From the NCBI RefSeq assembly GCF_000494755.1, contig NC_022657.1:7284001-7348000 (forward strand): a stretch of DNA of 64,000 bases, given 5' to 3'. Shown piece by piece: positions 37,132-45,886 of the stretch. Position 1 is the first letter of the stretch. Each line of letters opens with the position of its first letter. The DNA comes from Amorphoplanes friuliensis DSM 7358. GTDB taxonomy: Bacteria; Actinomycetota; Actinomycetes; Mycobacteriales; Micromonosporaceae. The notes under the pieces were generated by a model. That model was not told the DNA's origin, did not search any database, and saw only the letters and a program-made list of their open reading frames with translations. A program made the position numbers and the translations under genes.

Positions 37132-38225
37132 TCACGCCGTTCGAGCTGCACCTCGCCGACGACACGATCACCGACCTGCGCGACCGGCTCCGGCGCACCC
37201 GCTGGCCCGAGCCCGCCACCGTCCCCGGCTGGACGCAGGGTGTGCCACTGGACTACTTGCGGGACTACTGGGCGGACGGCTACAACTGGCGTGCCTTCGA
37301 GGCCCGGATCGGTGCCCTGCCCCAGTTCCGCACGACGATCGACGGCCTCGGGCTGCATTTTGTGCACGCCCGCTCGGCCAACCCTGATGCCGTCCCCCTG
37401 ATCCTCACTCACGGCTGGCCCGGCTCGATCGTGGAGTTCGCCGAGGTGGTCGGCCCGCTCACCGAGTCCTTCCACGTGGTGTGCCCGTCCCTGCCCGGTT
37501 ACGGCTTCAGCGACCGCCCCACCGGTCCCGGCTGGACGGTCGAACGCATCGCCCGCGCCTGGGTCGTGCTGATGGACCGCCTCGGCTATCCGACCTTCGC
37601 GGCGGCCGGCCACGACTGGGGCACGAGCATCACCACGAGCATGGCCCAGCAGGACCCCGACCGACTCCTCGGCATCCACCTGCTCCCACCCCTGGTGGCG
37701 CCCGACCCGGCAACCTTCGACACCCTCACCGACGCCGAACGCTCGGCCCGGAACGACCTGTCAGCCGGCGAGAGCGGCGACGGCTACTCGCACGAGATGT
37801 CGACCCGGCCCCAGACCATCGGGTACGCCCTGGTCGACTCCCCGGTGGCCCTCGCCGCCTGGATCCTTGAGAAGTTCGAGGCCTGGACGGATGGCGAGCC
37901 CATCTCCCGCGACGCGCTGATCGACAACTTGATGCTCTACTGGCTGCCGGCCACAGGTGCATCGGCCGCCCGCCTCTACTGGGAGAGTTTCGCCGAGGTC
38001 CGCGACCGCTTCCGCGTCGGCACCACCGACAAGATCACCGTCCCGACGGGCTGCTCGATCTTCCCCCGCGAAAATCCCCACCCGTCTCGCCGCTGGGCCG
38101 AAAAACGCTTCAAGAACATCCGCTACTGGAACGAACCACCCCGAGGCGGCCACTTCGCCGCCTTCGAACAGCCGGCGCTCTTCGTGTCCGAGGTTCAAGC
38201 CTGCTTCCGCGCGCTGTTGTCATGA
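37128..38225 (+). CDS. Epoxide hydrolase (alpha/beta fold, EHN-domain)
   Basis: 365 residues. The N-terminal EHN segment (FELHLADDTITDLRDRLRRT, RWPEP and DYLRDYWADGYNWR) is characteristic of microsomal-type and juvenile-hormone epoxide hydrolases. The oxyanion region is HGWPGS near 95, the nucleophile Asp is in GHDWGTS near 162, and the His is in RGGHFAAFEQP near 340. It opens epoxides to diols in the cytosol. It is coupled by ATGA to the LLM oxidoreductase; the pair could act on one substrate, with the monooxygenase or reductase first. Confidence 0.92.
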   Translation: MITPFELHLADDTITDLRDRLRRTRWPEPATVPGWTQGVPLDYLRDYWADGYNWRAFEARIGALPQFRTTIDGLGLHFVHARSANPDAVPLILTHGWPGSIVEFAEVVGPLTESFHVVCPSLPGYGFSDRPTGPGWTVERIARAWVVLMDRLGYPTFAAAGHDWGTSITTSMAQQDPDRLLGIHLLPPLVAPDPATFDTLTDAERSARNDLSAGESGDGYSHEMSTRPQTIGYALVDSPVALAAWILEKFEAWTDGEPISRDALIDNLMLYWLPATGASAARLYWESFAEVRDRFRVGTTDKITVPTGCSIFPRENPHPSRRWAEKRFKNIRYWNEPPRGGHFAAFEQPALFVSEVQACFRALLS

Positions 38226-38237
38226 CACTATGGACCG

Positions 38238-38738
38238 GTGCCGCACATCAACCTGCCCAACCTGCCCGGAATCGTCGGTCTGCTGGTGCAGTTCCCCCAG
38301 ACGGCCGGCCCCCTCAACGGCCTGGCGGACGCCCTGCTGCGCGGCCCGTCCCCGCTGACACCAGCCGAACGCGAAACCATCGCCGCGTACGTCTCCAGCC
38401 GCAACAAATGCACCTTCTGCGCCGAAACCCACGGCGCCGTGGCCCGCCACCTCGGCCAGCCGGAAGAGCACAGCCCGAAAATGCAGGCCCTGCTCGCCCT
38501 GGCCGACAAGGTCCGCGTCGACGGCCGCAGCGTCACCCCGGCCGACATCGACCAGGCCCGCGCCGAAGGTGCCGACGACAAGACCATCCACGACACGGTG
38601 CTGATCGCGGCCGCCTTCAGCATGTTCAACCGCTACGTGGACGGCCTCGCAACCCTCACCCCCGAAAACCCGGCGGCCTATGCCCAGCACGCCAAGAACT
38701 TGGCGCAGGGCGGCTACCTGACCACCCCACAACCCTGA
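38238..38738 (+). CDS. Carboxymuconolactone decarboxylase family (AhpD-like) protein
   Basis: 166 residues, GTG start. The CxxC-type site is NKCTFCAETHGAVAR (about 55-68), the AhpD/peroxidase-related signature, in an all-helical fold of normal length. It probably reduces peroxides or acts as a disulfide carrier rather than decarboxylating. It follows the epoxide hydrolase by 12 bases and ends the run of catabolic genes. The large minisatellite starts about 140 bases after its stop. Confidence 0.88.
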   Translation: MPHINLPNLPGIVGLLVQFPQTAGPLNGLADALLRGPSPLTPAERETIAAYVSSRNKCTFCAETHGAVARHLGQPEEHSPKMQALLALADKVRVDGRSVTPADIDQARAEGADDKTIHDTVLIAAAFSMFNRYVDGLATLTPENPAAYAQHAKNLAQGGYLTTPQP

Positions 38739-38879
38739 CGACCCGCCGCGCTTCGCACATAACCCCGACGAGGGCCCGTTCCGGCGCGGCTCTCCCGCGC
38801 GGCATCGTGCCCATGAACCGGTCGAGGCCATGCTCGCCGCCGCCCGGCTCGACGTGCTGGTCGTCGGGCCGGCATGACC

Positions 38880-39680
38880 TACTGACCAGGCGGGCAGGGC
38901 AGTGATCGCGCTGGCCCTCGGGCGATCGCGGGCGGGCCACGCCTTGCTGATCAAGCCGGCAGGGTAGTGATCGCGCCGGCCCAAACGACCGCCGACAGTG
39001 ATCACCCGGCCCGATCGATCGCGGGCAGCGACTGCGCCGGGCCGGGCCATCGCGAGCACTGACCGCGCCAAGCCGGCGACACCCCAGGCAGCGATCCCCC
39101 GACCCGGACCATCGCGGGCACTGATCGCGCCAGGCCGGCGACCGCAGGCAGCGATCCCGCCGGGCCGGGCCATCGCGCGCAGTGATCCCGCCGAGCCGAC
39201 GACCGCAGGTAGCGAACCCCCGAGCTGGGCGATCCCGCGCAGCGATCGCGCCAAGCCGACGACCGCAGGCAGAAATCCCCTCGACCCGGACCATCGCGGG
39301 CACTGACCGCGCCAGGCCGGCGACCGCAGGCAGCGAACCCCCGAGCTGGGCCATCGCGCGCAGTGATCCCGCCAAGCCGACGACCGCAGGCAGAAATCCC
39401 CTCGACCCGGACCATCGCGGGCACTGACCGCGCCAGGCCGGCGACCGCAGGCAGCGAACCCCCGAGCTGGGCCATCGCGCGCAGTGATCCCGCCAAGTCG
39501 GCAACCGCAGGTAGCGAAACCACGGCCCGGGCCATCGCGCGCGCTGGTCCCGCCAAGCCGGCGACCGTAGGCAGCGCCCTCGACCCGGCCCATCGCGGCC
39601 ACTGGTCCCGCCGAGCCGGCAAACGCAGGCAGCGAACCCCCGGCCCCGGCCATCTCGTGCACTGATCGCGCCAAGCCCCA
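38880..39680. repeat. Minisatellite of about 60-base units
   Basis: At least eleven units share the core CCATCGCG...CACTGA...CGCCAGGCCGGCGACCGCAGGCAGCGA. The CCAT (or equivalent) anchors fall at 39047, 39109, 39170, 39230, 39291, 39351, 39412, 39472, 39532, 39590 and 39650, so the period is 58-62 bases, usually 60 or 61 in turn. The segments 39230-39350 and 39351-39471 are nearly identical, giving a 121-base higher-order unit. Diverged copies extend left to about 38880. Periods not divisible by three argue against a coding repeat. No ribosome site or recognisable protein is present in this 1.1 kb gap. Confidence 0.9.
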
Positions 39681-39836
39681 GGAGATCGCGAGTGTTCATA
39701 CCGATTGTTGCCCGGCGGGGCAGCAGTCCCTGGCGCGGGCAACCCGGTGGGATTCGACCTTGACCGGCACCACCTCGACTGTGACCCGGCGTGGATGTCC
39801 GCCGCGGCCCGGGTACCGGTGGGCGAGGATGGCCTG

Positions 39837-40490
39837 ATGACCAAGCTGACAGGGCAGCAGATCGCCGAGGCGGATCTGGACGGGTGGGTTCATCTCATCG
39901 GCGGGCTGCAGACGCGGATCCCGACCACCGGTTTTGCCGCCGGTCTGGCGATCGTCACCTCCATCGGGGCGGCCGCCGTGGACCTGGGCCACCATCCCGA
40001 CCTGGATCTCCGCCAGGACCACGTCGGTGTGCGCCTCACGTCCCACGACGTTCGGGGCGTTACCGAGCGGGACGTCGACCTGGCCCGCACGATCTCCACG
40101 ATTGCTGACGGCGCGAACACCGGGACCACCGCCGCGGGTGTTTCGCGGCTCGAACTGGCCCTGGACTCGCCGGCGTTCGACCGGGTTCTTCCCTTCTGGG
40201 GTGCGGTGCTCGGCCTGGAGCACCTTTCCGGCGAGGACTTCGGCGATGAACTGCGCGATCCGGCCGGCACCCTGCCCACCATCTGGTTCCAGGAGTCCGG
40301 CACCGACGAGCCGCGCCAGCGCTGGCACCCGGACATCTGGGTGGACCCGGCGGAGGTCCAGCCCCGCATCGACGCTGCGGTTGCGGCGGGTGGCACGCTG
40401 GTCAGTGACGCCGAGGCACCGAGCTTCTGGGTGCTGGCCGACTCCGAAGGCAACAAGGTCTGCATCTGCACCTGGCAGGACCGCGGCTGA
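39837..40490 (+). CDS. Pterin-4a-carbinolamine dehydratase-like / VOC fusion
   Basis: 217 residues from the ATG at 39837 (MTKLTGQQIAEADLDGW, with GAGG upstream). Residues 1-95 resemble PCD/DCoH: an N-terminal 'GWVHLIGGLQTRI' strand, 'DLGHHPDLDLRQDHVGVRL' and 'VTERDVDLARTIS'. The usual KxHHP is GHHPD, so key His residues are kept. Residues 105-217 form a VOC/glyoxalase domain (GVSRLELALDSPAFDRVLPF, 'FWVLADSEGNKVCICTW'). The fusion is known in actinomycetes, but no reaction is established. It may act on pterins or be a repurposed binding protein. Confidence 0.82.
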   Translation: MTKLTGQQIAEADLDGWVHLIGGLQTRIPTTGFAAGLAIVTSIGAAAVDLGHHPDLDLRQDHVGVRLTSHDVRGVTERDVDLARTISTIADGANTGTTAAGVSRLELALDSPAFDRVLPFWGAVLGLEHLSGEDFGDELRDPAGTLPTIWFQESGTDEPRQRWHPDIWVDPAEVQPRIDAAVAAGGTLVSDAEAPSFWVLADSEGNKVCICTWQDRG

Positions 40491-40501
40491 CCCGATGAGT
40501 G

Positions 40502-40855
40502 TCAGGGGTCGGGGAGAGCGGCGACGTGGGCTGCCGACACCCGCTTGGGGACAACCATCCGCCAGGCATCGGTGACCAGCTCGTGCATCTGGCGGTGATC
40601 CAGCGTCGCCAGCCAGGCCTGGGCCCAGGCAAAGCGTAGGTCGGTGGCACCCGGCAGGTGGAAAACCGTGGGCTGGGAGGCGACCAGGGCTTCCCTCTCC
40701 TCCCTCGGGAAGGCGAAGCCCATGGTCTCCTCGTCGCGGGAGAAAGCCACGTACACGATCTTGCCCACGCGGAATTTGACCCGGTCGTGGATCAGGTGCT
40801 CGGTCGTGCGGGGCAGGCGCCGGGCTACCTCGCGGACGTCTTCGACGGTGACCAT
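40502..40855 (-). CDS. MmcQ/YjbR family protein
   Basis: 117 residues. 'VREVARRLPRTTEH', 'VKFRVGKIVYVAFSRDEETM', FRVGK-type beta strand and a C-terminal 'LVTDAWRMVVPKRV' match the YjbR fold, a small cytosolic CyaY-like domain of unknown biochemical role often called DNA-binding. Convergent with the PCD-VOC gene (11-base gap). Confidence 0.88.
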   Translation of the reverse strand: MVTVEDVREVARRLPRTTEHLIHDRVKFRVGKIVYVAFSRDEETMGFAFPREEREALVASQPTVFHLPGATDLRFAWAQAWLATLDHRQMHELVTDAWRMVVPKRVSAAHVAALPDP

Positions 40856-40893
40856 TCCGGCACGGTAGCGCCGGGGTGTGACATCCGAGCGTT

Positions 40894-41766
40894 TCAGGAG
40901 GAGCGGGGTCGCGGGACCGCCGGCAGGCGGGTGGTGTCCTCGCCTTCCTCGGGCGGGATCGCCTCGCGGACCTTGGCGCGGGCCACCCGGTCCGGCGCCA
41001 GGCGGTAGGTCGGGGCCTTGACCAACTCGTCCGGCACCAGATGCCGTCCCGCCCTGGTCTCACCGTCGGTTTCCGCGGGCGCCTCGACCGGCTTCGCAGC
41101 GGCCGGGGACCGCGTGTCGATCAGCCTTGGGGAAACCGGTGAACCGGCCGCCTCCGGGGCAGTCGCCCGGTAAGGCGCAGCAGCAGACCCGGCCGAGGTC
41201 GAGGTCGAGGTCGACGACGCCGCCTGGGAGAGCGACGACGCCGGGGAAGGCGAGGCCGGGGAGAGCGACGAGGCCGAGGAAGGCGAGGCCGCCGCGGAAG
41301 GCGAAGTCGACGAGGCCGAGGAAGGGGAGGTCGCCGCGGAAGGCGAGGAGGCTGACACAGGCAGGGAAAGCGATCCGAAGGCAGGCGTCGGCGGAGAGAT
41401 CAGCGCCGCCGACTCGAGCGACGAAAGCACGGAAGCCGTACGCGGCGTGGGTGCGAAGCCCGGCCGCTTTGATCGGGACGCCGCCTTGGACCGGAGCGAA
41501 GCCGACGGTGCCGGACCAGCAGCCTCCGGAGATGCGGGCGCCGGGGCAGCGGGAACGACCGCGGCCGTCCCCCGGGCCGCCTTGCGGGCACCGATCAGTC
41601 GCGCGGCCATGCTGAAGACGCTGCGGGTCGCCGTGTCGTATCCGGCCTGGTAGGCCTCGTCGCGTTCCGGCCCGGTGCGGTACCACTGGTGCCATCGGCC
41701 GGCGGCGTACCCGGCGCCGGCCGTGAGGGCGGCCAGCAGGGTGATCAGGACGGCGTTGTCGGTCAT
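40894..41766 (-). CDS. Membrane-anchored Ser/Ala/Pro-rich protein
   Basis: 290 residues. A single N-terminal helix (NAVLITLLAALTAGAGYAAG) is followed by a basic stretch (RWHQWYRTGPERDEAYQAGY) and 150 residues of low-complexity Ser, Ala and Pro, with imprecise DNA repeats at 41220-41350, then an acidic and Arg-rich end (DTTRLPAVPRPRSS). It is probably cytosolic after the helix. No function is recognised; such proteins can tether partners to the membrane. Confidence 0.75.
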   Translation of the reverse strand: MTDNAVLITLLAALTAGAGYAAGRWHQWYRTGPERDEAYQAGYDTATRSVFSMAARLIGARKAARGTAAVVPAAPAPASPEAAGPAPSASLRSKAASRSKRPGFAPTPRTASVLSSLESAALISPPTPAFGSLSLPVSASSPSAATSPSSASSTSPSAAASPSSASSLSPASPSPASSLSQAASSTSTSTSAGSAAAPYRATAPEAAGSPVSPRLIDTRSPAAAKPVEAPAETDGETRAGRHLVPDELVKAPTYRLAPDRVARAKVREAIPPEEGEDTTRLPAVPRPRSS

Positions 41767-41798
41767 GGTGCGATTCTGGTCAGTGCATCGACCGGAGA

Positions 41799-44573
41799 CT
41801 ATAGACCGTTTGACGTACCCCGTTCGGTCGACAAGGCCGCCCAGGTGGCGATCTGTGCGCGGCGGGAGGCGCCCAGTTTGGTGAGGATGTGTTCGATGTG
41901 GGCCGCGGCGGTCTTGGGTGAGATCGTGAGGGCGGCGGCGATTTCCCTGTTGGTGAGGCCTTCGCTGACCAGGCGGGCCACTTCGGCCTCGCGGGAGGTC
42001 AGGAGTGTGCCGGTCGGTGACGGCGGCGTGGTGGACAGCGCAGCAGCCCCGGCCGACACCATCCGCGATGCCGCCAGCGTCGAGAATGCGTCGGCCGGCC
42101 TTCGTGAGCGGGTGGCGCAGCGGGCCTGGTCCAGGAGGGCCTGGGTACCCTCCCAGAACCGCCGTCGCCCGTCCCAGAACGCGGCCGCTTCCGACAGGGC
42201 CACCCGCGCCTTGCCTGTCTGTCCTTCGTGCAGGAGCACCAGGCCGGCACCGTGATCGATCGCGCCGAGGGTGCCCGGGATCGCCCGATCACGGAGGAGG
42301 GCCGAGGTGCGTGCCAGCCAGTCGCGGGCGCCGGTGAGGTCCTGTGCGGCGAGGTACGCGCGCACACCCGTCACGACGTACGGGAAAAGGTAGGCGGCGT
42401 CCCGGACCTTGGCCGACGCCGCGTAACCGCGCTCGCACCAGGCGATCGCGGCGGTGGAATCACCGCGGAGCTGGGCGACCGACGCCAGGCCCCACCAGGC
42501 CGGGGAGACGCGCTGGAGCTCGCCCATCGCGGCGCCGAGCGCCGCCGCCTCGGTCAGGCTCCTCTCGGCGCTGTCCCATTCGCCGCGGCCGAGGGCGACA
42601 AAGCCGAGTACGTGCAGCGCCGTGATCCGGGTGGTGATCCCCTGCCCGTCGGCCAGGGCGTGCGCGGCGCCGGCGTGGGCCGCCGGCCAGGAGCCTTCGG
42701 CCCAGTCGACGTGAGCCAGATGGGCAGTCATGTAGTGGCGGTCGTTGAAGCGTTCGACCGACTCGGCGTACTCGATGCCGGCGCCCAGCCATTCCCGGGC
42801 CAGGTCGTATTCGACCAGCACCGACGCGGACGAGCCGAGCATCCGGTAGCCGCGGGCCGCCTCGGCTTCCAGGCCGGTGCGACGGGCGCGGGTGACGGCG
42901 TTCTCGAGCATCTGCCAGCCCTCGTGCATGCGGCCGCCGAAGACCAGGATCGAGCCGAGGGTGCCGCCGAGGTGGCAGCGCAGCTGGTGATCACAGTCCT
43001 CGACGGAGAACGCCTCGGCCAGCACGCCGACCTCGGTCGCCTCTTCCAGCCTCCGGTCGAGCATGTAGGCCGCGGCCAGCGCCGCGTGCAGGCCCGCGCG
43101 GATCTCCTGCGCCGGCTCGTCGCTGCGCGCCTCGATCAGGGCGAGCCCTTCCCGGAGCAGGCGCAGCCGTTCGTCGAGGCCGGCGCCGAGCAGGTGCCGG
43201 GCCGCGACCAGGTCCGGCACGAGCGCGGCCGCGCTCAGATCGTCACCCAGATCCAGACGCATCCTGTACGCCCGCAGCAGCGTCTCCACAGCCTCGGTGT
43301 TCTCGTCGACGGCCGCGAGCTCGGCGGCGTACCGGGTCAGCAGGCCGGCGCGGGTGCTCGCCGGTGTGGCCACGGGGACGGTGCGCAGTGACCGCCGGTA
43401 GAGCTCGACGGCCTCGCGGTGTGCGGACATCTCGACCGCCTCACCGGCCGCGGCCAGGGCATACGTGTACGCGTCCGCCGGGCGGCCCGCCTGCTCGAAC
43501 TGGTCGCTGACGAACGCGCCGGGCAGTCCGGCCGCGATGGCCGCCCCGGCCGCCCGTGCGTGCAGGTCGCGGCGGTGGTGCGGGGGCAGGTCGGCGAGCA
43601 GCGCGTCACGGATGAGGGCGTGGCGGAAGTCGTACGTGATCTTGTTGGGGTGAGGTGACACGAAGAAGCGTTCGGCGAGCTCCCGCAAGCCGTCGTCGAC
43701 GAGGTGCGGGCTGTCGCCGGTGATCGCGGTGAGCAGGTCCACATCGAACGAGCGTCCGATCACCGACGCCGCACCGGCAAGATCCCGGGCGGGCGCACTC
43801 AGCGCCGCCGCGCGGGACAGGACCGCCTCGGCCAGGGTTTCCGGCAGGCCGGTGGCGTCGCCGACCGTGGCGAGGAACTCCTCGACGTGCAGCGGGATGC
43901 CGTCGCTGCGGGCGAAGATCGCCCCGGTGACCGCACCCGGCAGGACCGCGTCGGAGATCGCGGCGGCCAGGACGGCCGTGTCCTCCGGGCCGAGGCGGGA
44001 CAGGCGTGCCTCCTCGGCGTGCCGCTGGTTGAGCAGGCGGGTCCGCCACTCGCGGATCGGCACCCGCGGGTACAGCTCGTCGCTGCGGTACGTGCCGACG
44101 ACCAGCATCGGCAGTGCGGGCAGCCGGCGGGCGAGCCGGGCCAGCGCCTCACAGGTCAGGTCGTCGGCCCAGTGCAGGTCCTCGAGGGTGAGCAGCAGCG
44201 GCTCCGGACCCGCGCCGATCTCGGCCAGCGCATCGGCGAGGTCGGTCACCAGCAGTCGCCGCTGACGGTGACTGTCGCCGTCGTAGGCGCGCCGGAGGAG
44301 CTCTGCTGTGCGCGTACCGAAAAGGGAGAGTGCGTCGGCGATGAGCGCGCCGGCGACGTCGGCGTCCGAGGGGAACGCGCCGGCGCCGGCCACCGTGAAA
44401 CCGCGGGCCGCGGCCCGTGCGGAGATCGCGGCCAGCAGGCGGGTCTTGCCGATGCCGGCCTCACCGGCGAGGAAGAGCAGCCCACCGCGGCCGGAAGCGG
44501 CCGCGTCGAGCCGGCGGTCCGCGAGGGCCAGCAGGTCGTCGCGGCCGACCAGCACCGGGCTCGGGGCGCGCAT
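41799..44573 (-). CDS. LAL-type LuxR family regulator (STAND ATPase)
   Basis: 924 residues. Walker A GEAGIGKTRL (about 37), Walker B 'LLLTLEDLHWADDLT' (about 125), a long alpha-helical middle and a C-terminal LuxR helix-turn-helix ('LLTSREAEVARLVSEGLTNRE', ISPKTAAAHIEHILTKLG) near 860-915. It is a second LAL regulator, distinct from that at 23694. It is divergent from the nickel-binding-type gene, with a 112-base gap holding both promoters, so it may control that gene and itself. Confidence 0.93.
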   Translation of the reverse strand: MRAPSPVLVGRDDLLALADRRLDAAASGRGGLLFLAGEAGIGKTRLLAAISARAAARGFTVAGAGAFPSDADVAGALIADALSLFGTRTAELLRRAYDGDSHRQRRLLVTDLADALAEIGAGPEPLLLTLEDLHWADDLTCEALARLARRLPALPMLVVGTYRSDELYPRVPIREWRTRLLNQRHAEEARLSRLGPEDTAVLAAAISDAVLPGAVTGAIFARSDGIPLHVEEFLATVGDATGLPETLAEAVLSRAAALSAPARDLAGAASVIGRSFDVDLLTAITGDSPHLVDDGLRELAERFFVSPHPNKITYDFRHALIRDALLADLPPHHRRDLHARAAGAAIAAGLPGAFVSDQFEQAGRPADAYTYALAAAGEAVEMSAHREAVELYRRSLRTVPVATPASTRAGLLTRYAAELAAVDENTEAVETLLRAYRMRLDLGDDLSAAALVPDLVAARHLLGAGLDERLRLLREGLALIEARSDEPAQEIRAGLHAALAAAYMLDRRLEEATEVGVLAEAFSVEDCDHQLRCHLGGTLGSILVFGGRMHEGWQMLENAVTRARRTGLEAEAARGYRMLGSSASVLVEYDLAREWLGAGIEYAESVERFNDRHYMTAHLAHVDWAEGSWPAAHAGAAHALADGQGITTRITALHVLGFVALGRGEWDSAERSLTEAAALGAAMGELQRVSPAWWGLASVAQLRGDSTAAIAWCERGYAASAKVRDAAYLFPYVVTGVRAYLAAQDLTGARDWLARTSALLRDRAIPGTLGAIDHGAGLVLLHEGQTGKARVALSEAAAFWDGRRRFWEGTQALLDQARCATRSRRPADAFSTLAASRMVSAGAAALSTTPPSPTGTLLTSREAEVARLVSEGLTNREIAAALTISPKTAAAHIEHILTKLGASRRAQIATWAALSTERGTSNGL

Positions 44574-44685
44574 GAGCGTGACTCTAGGCCGACACCGGGA
44601 GCGTTCCTAGGTGTAATGACCGATGTCCGACGCTCCGCGTTCTTGCAGGCTGATGCCGGTAACCACAACGAGGGGGACGGTTCCG

Positions 44686-44934
44686 ATGGCGAAGTTCATG
44701 GACGTGCACAGCGGGTTCTTCGGCGTGACGCACGAGGAGCTCGACGCGGCGCACTGCGCCGATCTGAAGATCGAGGCCGAGGAGGGTGTGCACTTCGAGC
44801 GCGCCTGGCTCGACCCCGAGCTGGGCAAGGTGTTCTGCCTGTCGACCGGTCCGAGCAAGGAGGCGATTCTGCGCATCCACGAGCGGGCCGGTCATCCCAC
44901 GACGGAGATCTACGAACTGACTGAAGAGGTCTAG
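44686..44934 (+). CDS. SCO4226-like (DUF4242) nickel-binding protein
   Basis: 82 residues from the ATG at 44686 with GAGGGGG upstream. 'MDVHSGFFGVTHEELDAAHC', 'EGVHFERAWLDPELGKVFCL' and 'IHERAGHPTTEIYEL' match SCO4226 of S. coelicolor, a small ferredoxin-fold dimer that binds nickel through His. All these His residues are kept. The role in the cell is unknown. Its stop shares CTAG with the convergent dioxygenase stop. Confidence 0.88.
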   Translation: MAKFMDVHSGFFGVTHEELDAAHCADLKIEAEEGVHFERAWLDPELGKVFCLSTGPSKEAILRIHERAGHPTTEIYELTEEV

Positions 44935-45797
44935 GAAGCCGCCGTTCGCGACGGGGGTGCGCTGCCAGGGGCGCCCCCGTCGATCGCGATCGTGAGGGTG
45001 GCGAGGTAACCGTCGGTGACGCTGCCGGTGACCGTGGCGAGTTCCGTGGCGGCGGAGTCGTCACCGAAGACGGTGTCGGTGGCGAGCGAGACCTGGCTCA
45101 GGTTGCTGACGCTCCGGCTGTAGCCGTCGGTCGCATACACCGCGTCGGCGGCGGTCGAGGGGAGGGCGATCTGCGAGGTCTTCACGATCGGGCCGTCGCC
45201 GCTGGTGGCGTTGACGAGCGACGAGTAGACCTCGAAGTGGATGTGCGGCCAGCGGCCCGAGTAGCAGGCCGGGAAGATGCTGGTGAAGCTGACCTTGCCG
45301 GTGCTGTCGGTCTCCTGGATGCCGCGCAGATAGTTCTGGTCGGTGACCCCCGAGGAGTACAGCGAGTAGTTGCCTTCGCGGTCACAGTGCCAGGCGTAGA
45401 CGGCGGCGCCGGTCACGGCAGCACCGTCGAGGTCGGTGACGACCAGGGAGAACTCCAGCGGCACACCCTCGGCGGTGCCGGACGCGTCGCCGTACGAGGG
45501 ACGGATGTCCTTGCGCACGATGCCCTGCTCGGTCCGCACGTCGGGGCCGTTCGAGCCGTCCGCGGGGAACGGGCCGGCCGTCTCCGACTCGACCTCGGTG
45601 AGATCACCGGTGGTGCCCGTCGCCTCTTCCGCGGTGCTGTCGCACGCCGCGACACCGCCGACCAGGGCCAGAGCGCCGGCACCGCCGAAGGCCGCGAGCA
45701 ACCGGCGCCGCGACATCGTCCGCAGGTCGAACTGCAGGCCCTTGTCGTGCACCCGGCGCACGTACGCGGCGTTGTCCTGATCCTTCTGCTCCTGCAC
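44931..45797 (-). CDS. Exported intradiol ring-cleavage dioxygenase
   Basis: 288 residues, GTG at 45797 with GGAAGG eight bases upstream. After 'VRRVHDKGLQFDLRTMSRRRLL' (shown in part) a twin-arginine-like motif, hydrophobic segment and lipobox-like AAC at about 53 suggest Tat export and perhaps lipidation. The beta-sandwich carries the non-heme Fe(III) ligand pattern: Tyr in GNYSLYSSG, then CYSGRWPHIHFEVY with Tyr and the two His. It cleaves catechol-type rings between the hydroxyls. Actinomycete secreted members lack the N-terminal dimer domain of catechol dioxygenases, as here. Substrate unknown. Confidence 0.9.
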   Translation of the reverse strand: MQEQKDQDNAAYVRRVHDKGLQFDLRTMSRRRLLAAFGGAGALALVGGVAACDSTAEEATGTTGDLTEVESETAGPFPADGSNGPDVRTEQGIVRKDIRPSYGDASGTAEGVPLEFSLVVTDLDGAAVTGAAVYAWHCDREGNYSLYSSGVTDQNYLRGIQETDSTGKVSFTSIFPACYSGRWPHIHFEVYSSLVNATSGDGPIVKTSQIALPSTAADAVYATDGYSRSVSNLSQVSLATDTVFGDDSAATELATVTGSVTDGYLATLTIAIDGGAPGSAPPSRTAAS

Positions 45798-45886
45798 GAC
45801 CGGCACCTTCCCTCGTGAACGCTGTGCGGTAAGCAAAGCCTTTCCACCTGTGGGCGCTCTGTGCGTTCGCTGTGGCAGGGTTTTTA

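Noticed and set aside
38220..39844. Long open frames on the minus strand through the minisatellite, encoding repeated Gly/Ala/Arg-rich peptides
   Set aside because: Units of 60 and 61 bases shift frame, there is no ribosome site or conserved start, and the frames run antisense into a real gene. High GC makes stops rare.
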